Origin: Sulfitobacter dubius
GTDB lineage: Bacteria; Pseudomonadota; Alphaproteobacteria; Rhodobacterales; Rhodobacteraceae
DNA length: 64,000 bases
Reading direction: 5' to 3'
Assembly: GCF_900113435.1 (NCBI RefSeq)
Contig: NZ_FOPG01000002.1
Span: forward strand, 62,001-126,000
Shown here: piece by piece, positions 63,732-64,000 of the stretch
How positions within the stretch are numbered: position 1 is the first letter of the stretch
How the letters are laid out: each line of letters starts with the position of its first letter
The notes under the pieces: model-generated
Database searches by the model: none
Told to the model about the DNA's origin: nothing
The model's input: only the letters and a program-made list of their open reading frames with translations
Made by a program: the position numbers and the translations under genes

Positions 63732-64000
63732 TCAGCCGTTCTGTTTACGTGCCTTGCGCAACAGCATGTCACGCTTGGTTTTGCTGAGGTTGTCGAAATA
63801 CATCTTGCCCGCCAGATGGTCGATCTGGTGCTGCACGCTCACCGCCTCAAGCCCGACGAAATCACGCTCAACCTCCGAGCCCGTCTCATCCAAAAAGCGC
63901 ACCTTCACGCCGCGGGGGCGGCGGATAACAGCGCTGAAACCGGGCAGGTTCGGACTGGCCTCCTCATAAGGATGCAGCACGGCAGAGGCATCGATAATCA
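63732..64000 (-). CDS. peptide-deformylase-like protein, degenerate active site, 5' end beyond the window
   Basis: The last 89 codons are in view. Normal deformylases have EGCLS and HExxH metal motifs. Here the first reads EASPN (no Cys ligand) and the second HQIDH (Gln for catalytic Glu). The rest ([45 protein letters not shown]) clearly belongs to the Def family. This is likely a non-catalytic or altered paralogue; true def genes probably lie just upstream outside the window. Confidence 0.85.
   Translation of the reverse strand, partial: IIDASAVLHPYEEASPNLPGFSAVIRRPRGVKVRFLDETGSEVERDFVGLEAVSVQHQIDHLAGKMYFDNLSKTKRDMLLRKARKQNG

Overview
The window is a typical high-GC chromosomal segment of an alphaproteobacterium, very probably a roseobacter-group member of the Rhodobacteraceae. 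The clues are a CycM-type membrane cytochrome c552, the DUF1013/TrcR regulator, a COQ9 protein, BioMNY, an L-malyl-CoA lyase and a methylsuccinyl-CoA dehydrogenase of the ethylmalonyl-CoA pathway, the era-rnc-lepB-acpS-pdxJ cluster, and many small Rhodobacterales families. The genus cannot be fixed from the sequence alone. I see no insertion sequence, phage gene, CRISPR array or rRNA. Coding density is high and almost all of it is core metabolism and housekeeping.

Region by region. 1-5.6 kb: a truncated alpha/beta hydrolase, cycM, pheA, an SRPBCC protein, nudC and a 5'-nucleotidase-like phosphoesterase. 5.66-5.76 kb: the SRP RNA gene (ffs). 5.9-10.1 kb: a zinc metallopeptidase, a DUF202 protein and the dnaX-ybaB-recR replication/repair operon. 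10.2-15.5 kb: ornithine decarboxylase behind a structured leader, an EEP-family phosphatase/nuclease, TrcR, RNase T2 and a quinone oxidoreductase. 15.6-19.9 kb: a short AMP-ligase/thiolase pair converging on the biotin ECF transporter bioM-bioN-bioY. 20-25.3 kb: COQ9, rpsU, an Lrp regulator divergent from ald, mscL, a GAF/HisKA_2 kinase with an apparent ATT start, and ytoQ. 25.3-34.2 kb: pheS-yrhK-pheT, a DJ-1/PfpI protein, a Hint-domain protein, rpmI-rplT and pyk.

34.3-46.1 kb: a Ca-binding RTX protein, a MaoC hydratase, the dat/dgcA/dgcN D-amino-acid operon, mcl1, accA, pabB, several small conserved genes and tRNA-Ala(GGC). 46.4-49.5 kb: a TauE/SafE permease and mcd. 49.4-55.7 kb: recO, era, rnc, lepB, acpS and pdxJ on the minus strand with translational coupling. 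55.7-59 kb: the stringent-response gene rsh, rpoZ and folK. 59-64 kb: a NYN-domain protein, a LuxR-type regulator, ispH-rnhA-TRIC channel, and fmt with an adjacent deformylase-like gene that runs off the window.

Genes that work together. mcl1 and mcd are two enzymes of acetyl-CoA assimilation by the ethylmalonyl-CoA pathway. dat-dgcA-dgcN form a route from D-amino acids through D-glutamate to L-glutamate. bioMNY imports biotin, which accA-containing carboxylase and the carboxylases of the ethylmalonyl-CoA pathway need. rsh and rpoZ are linked through ppGpp and RNA polymerase. The most interesting points are the structured ODC leader with competing helices, the BioMNY/YhfT-YhfS-like neighbourhood, the ATT-start kinase, the deformylase paralogue that has lost its metal-site motifs, and a 22-nt element found just after both the SRP RNA and tRNA-Ala.
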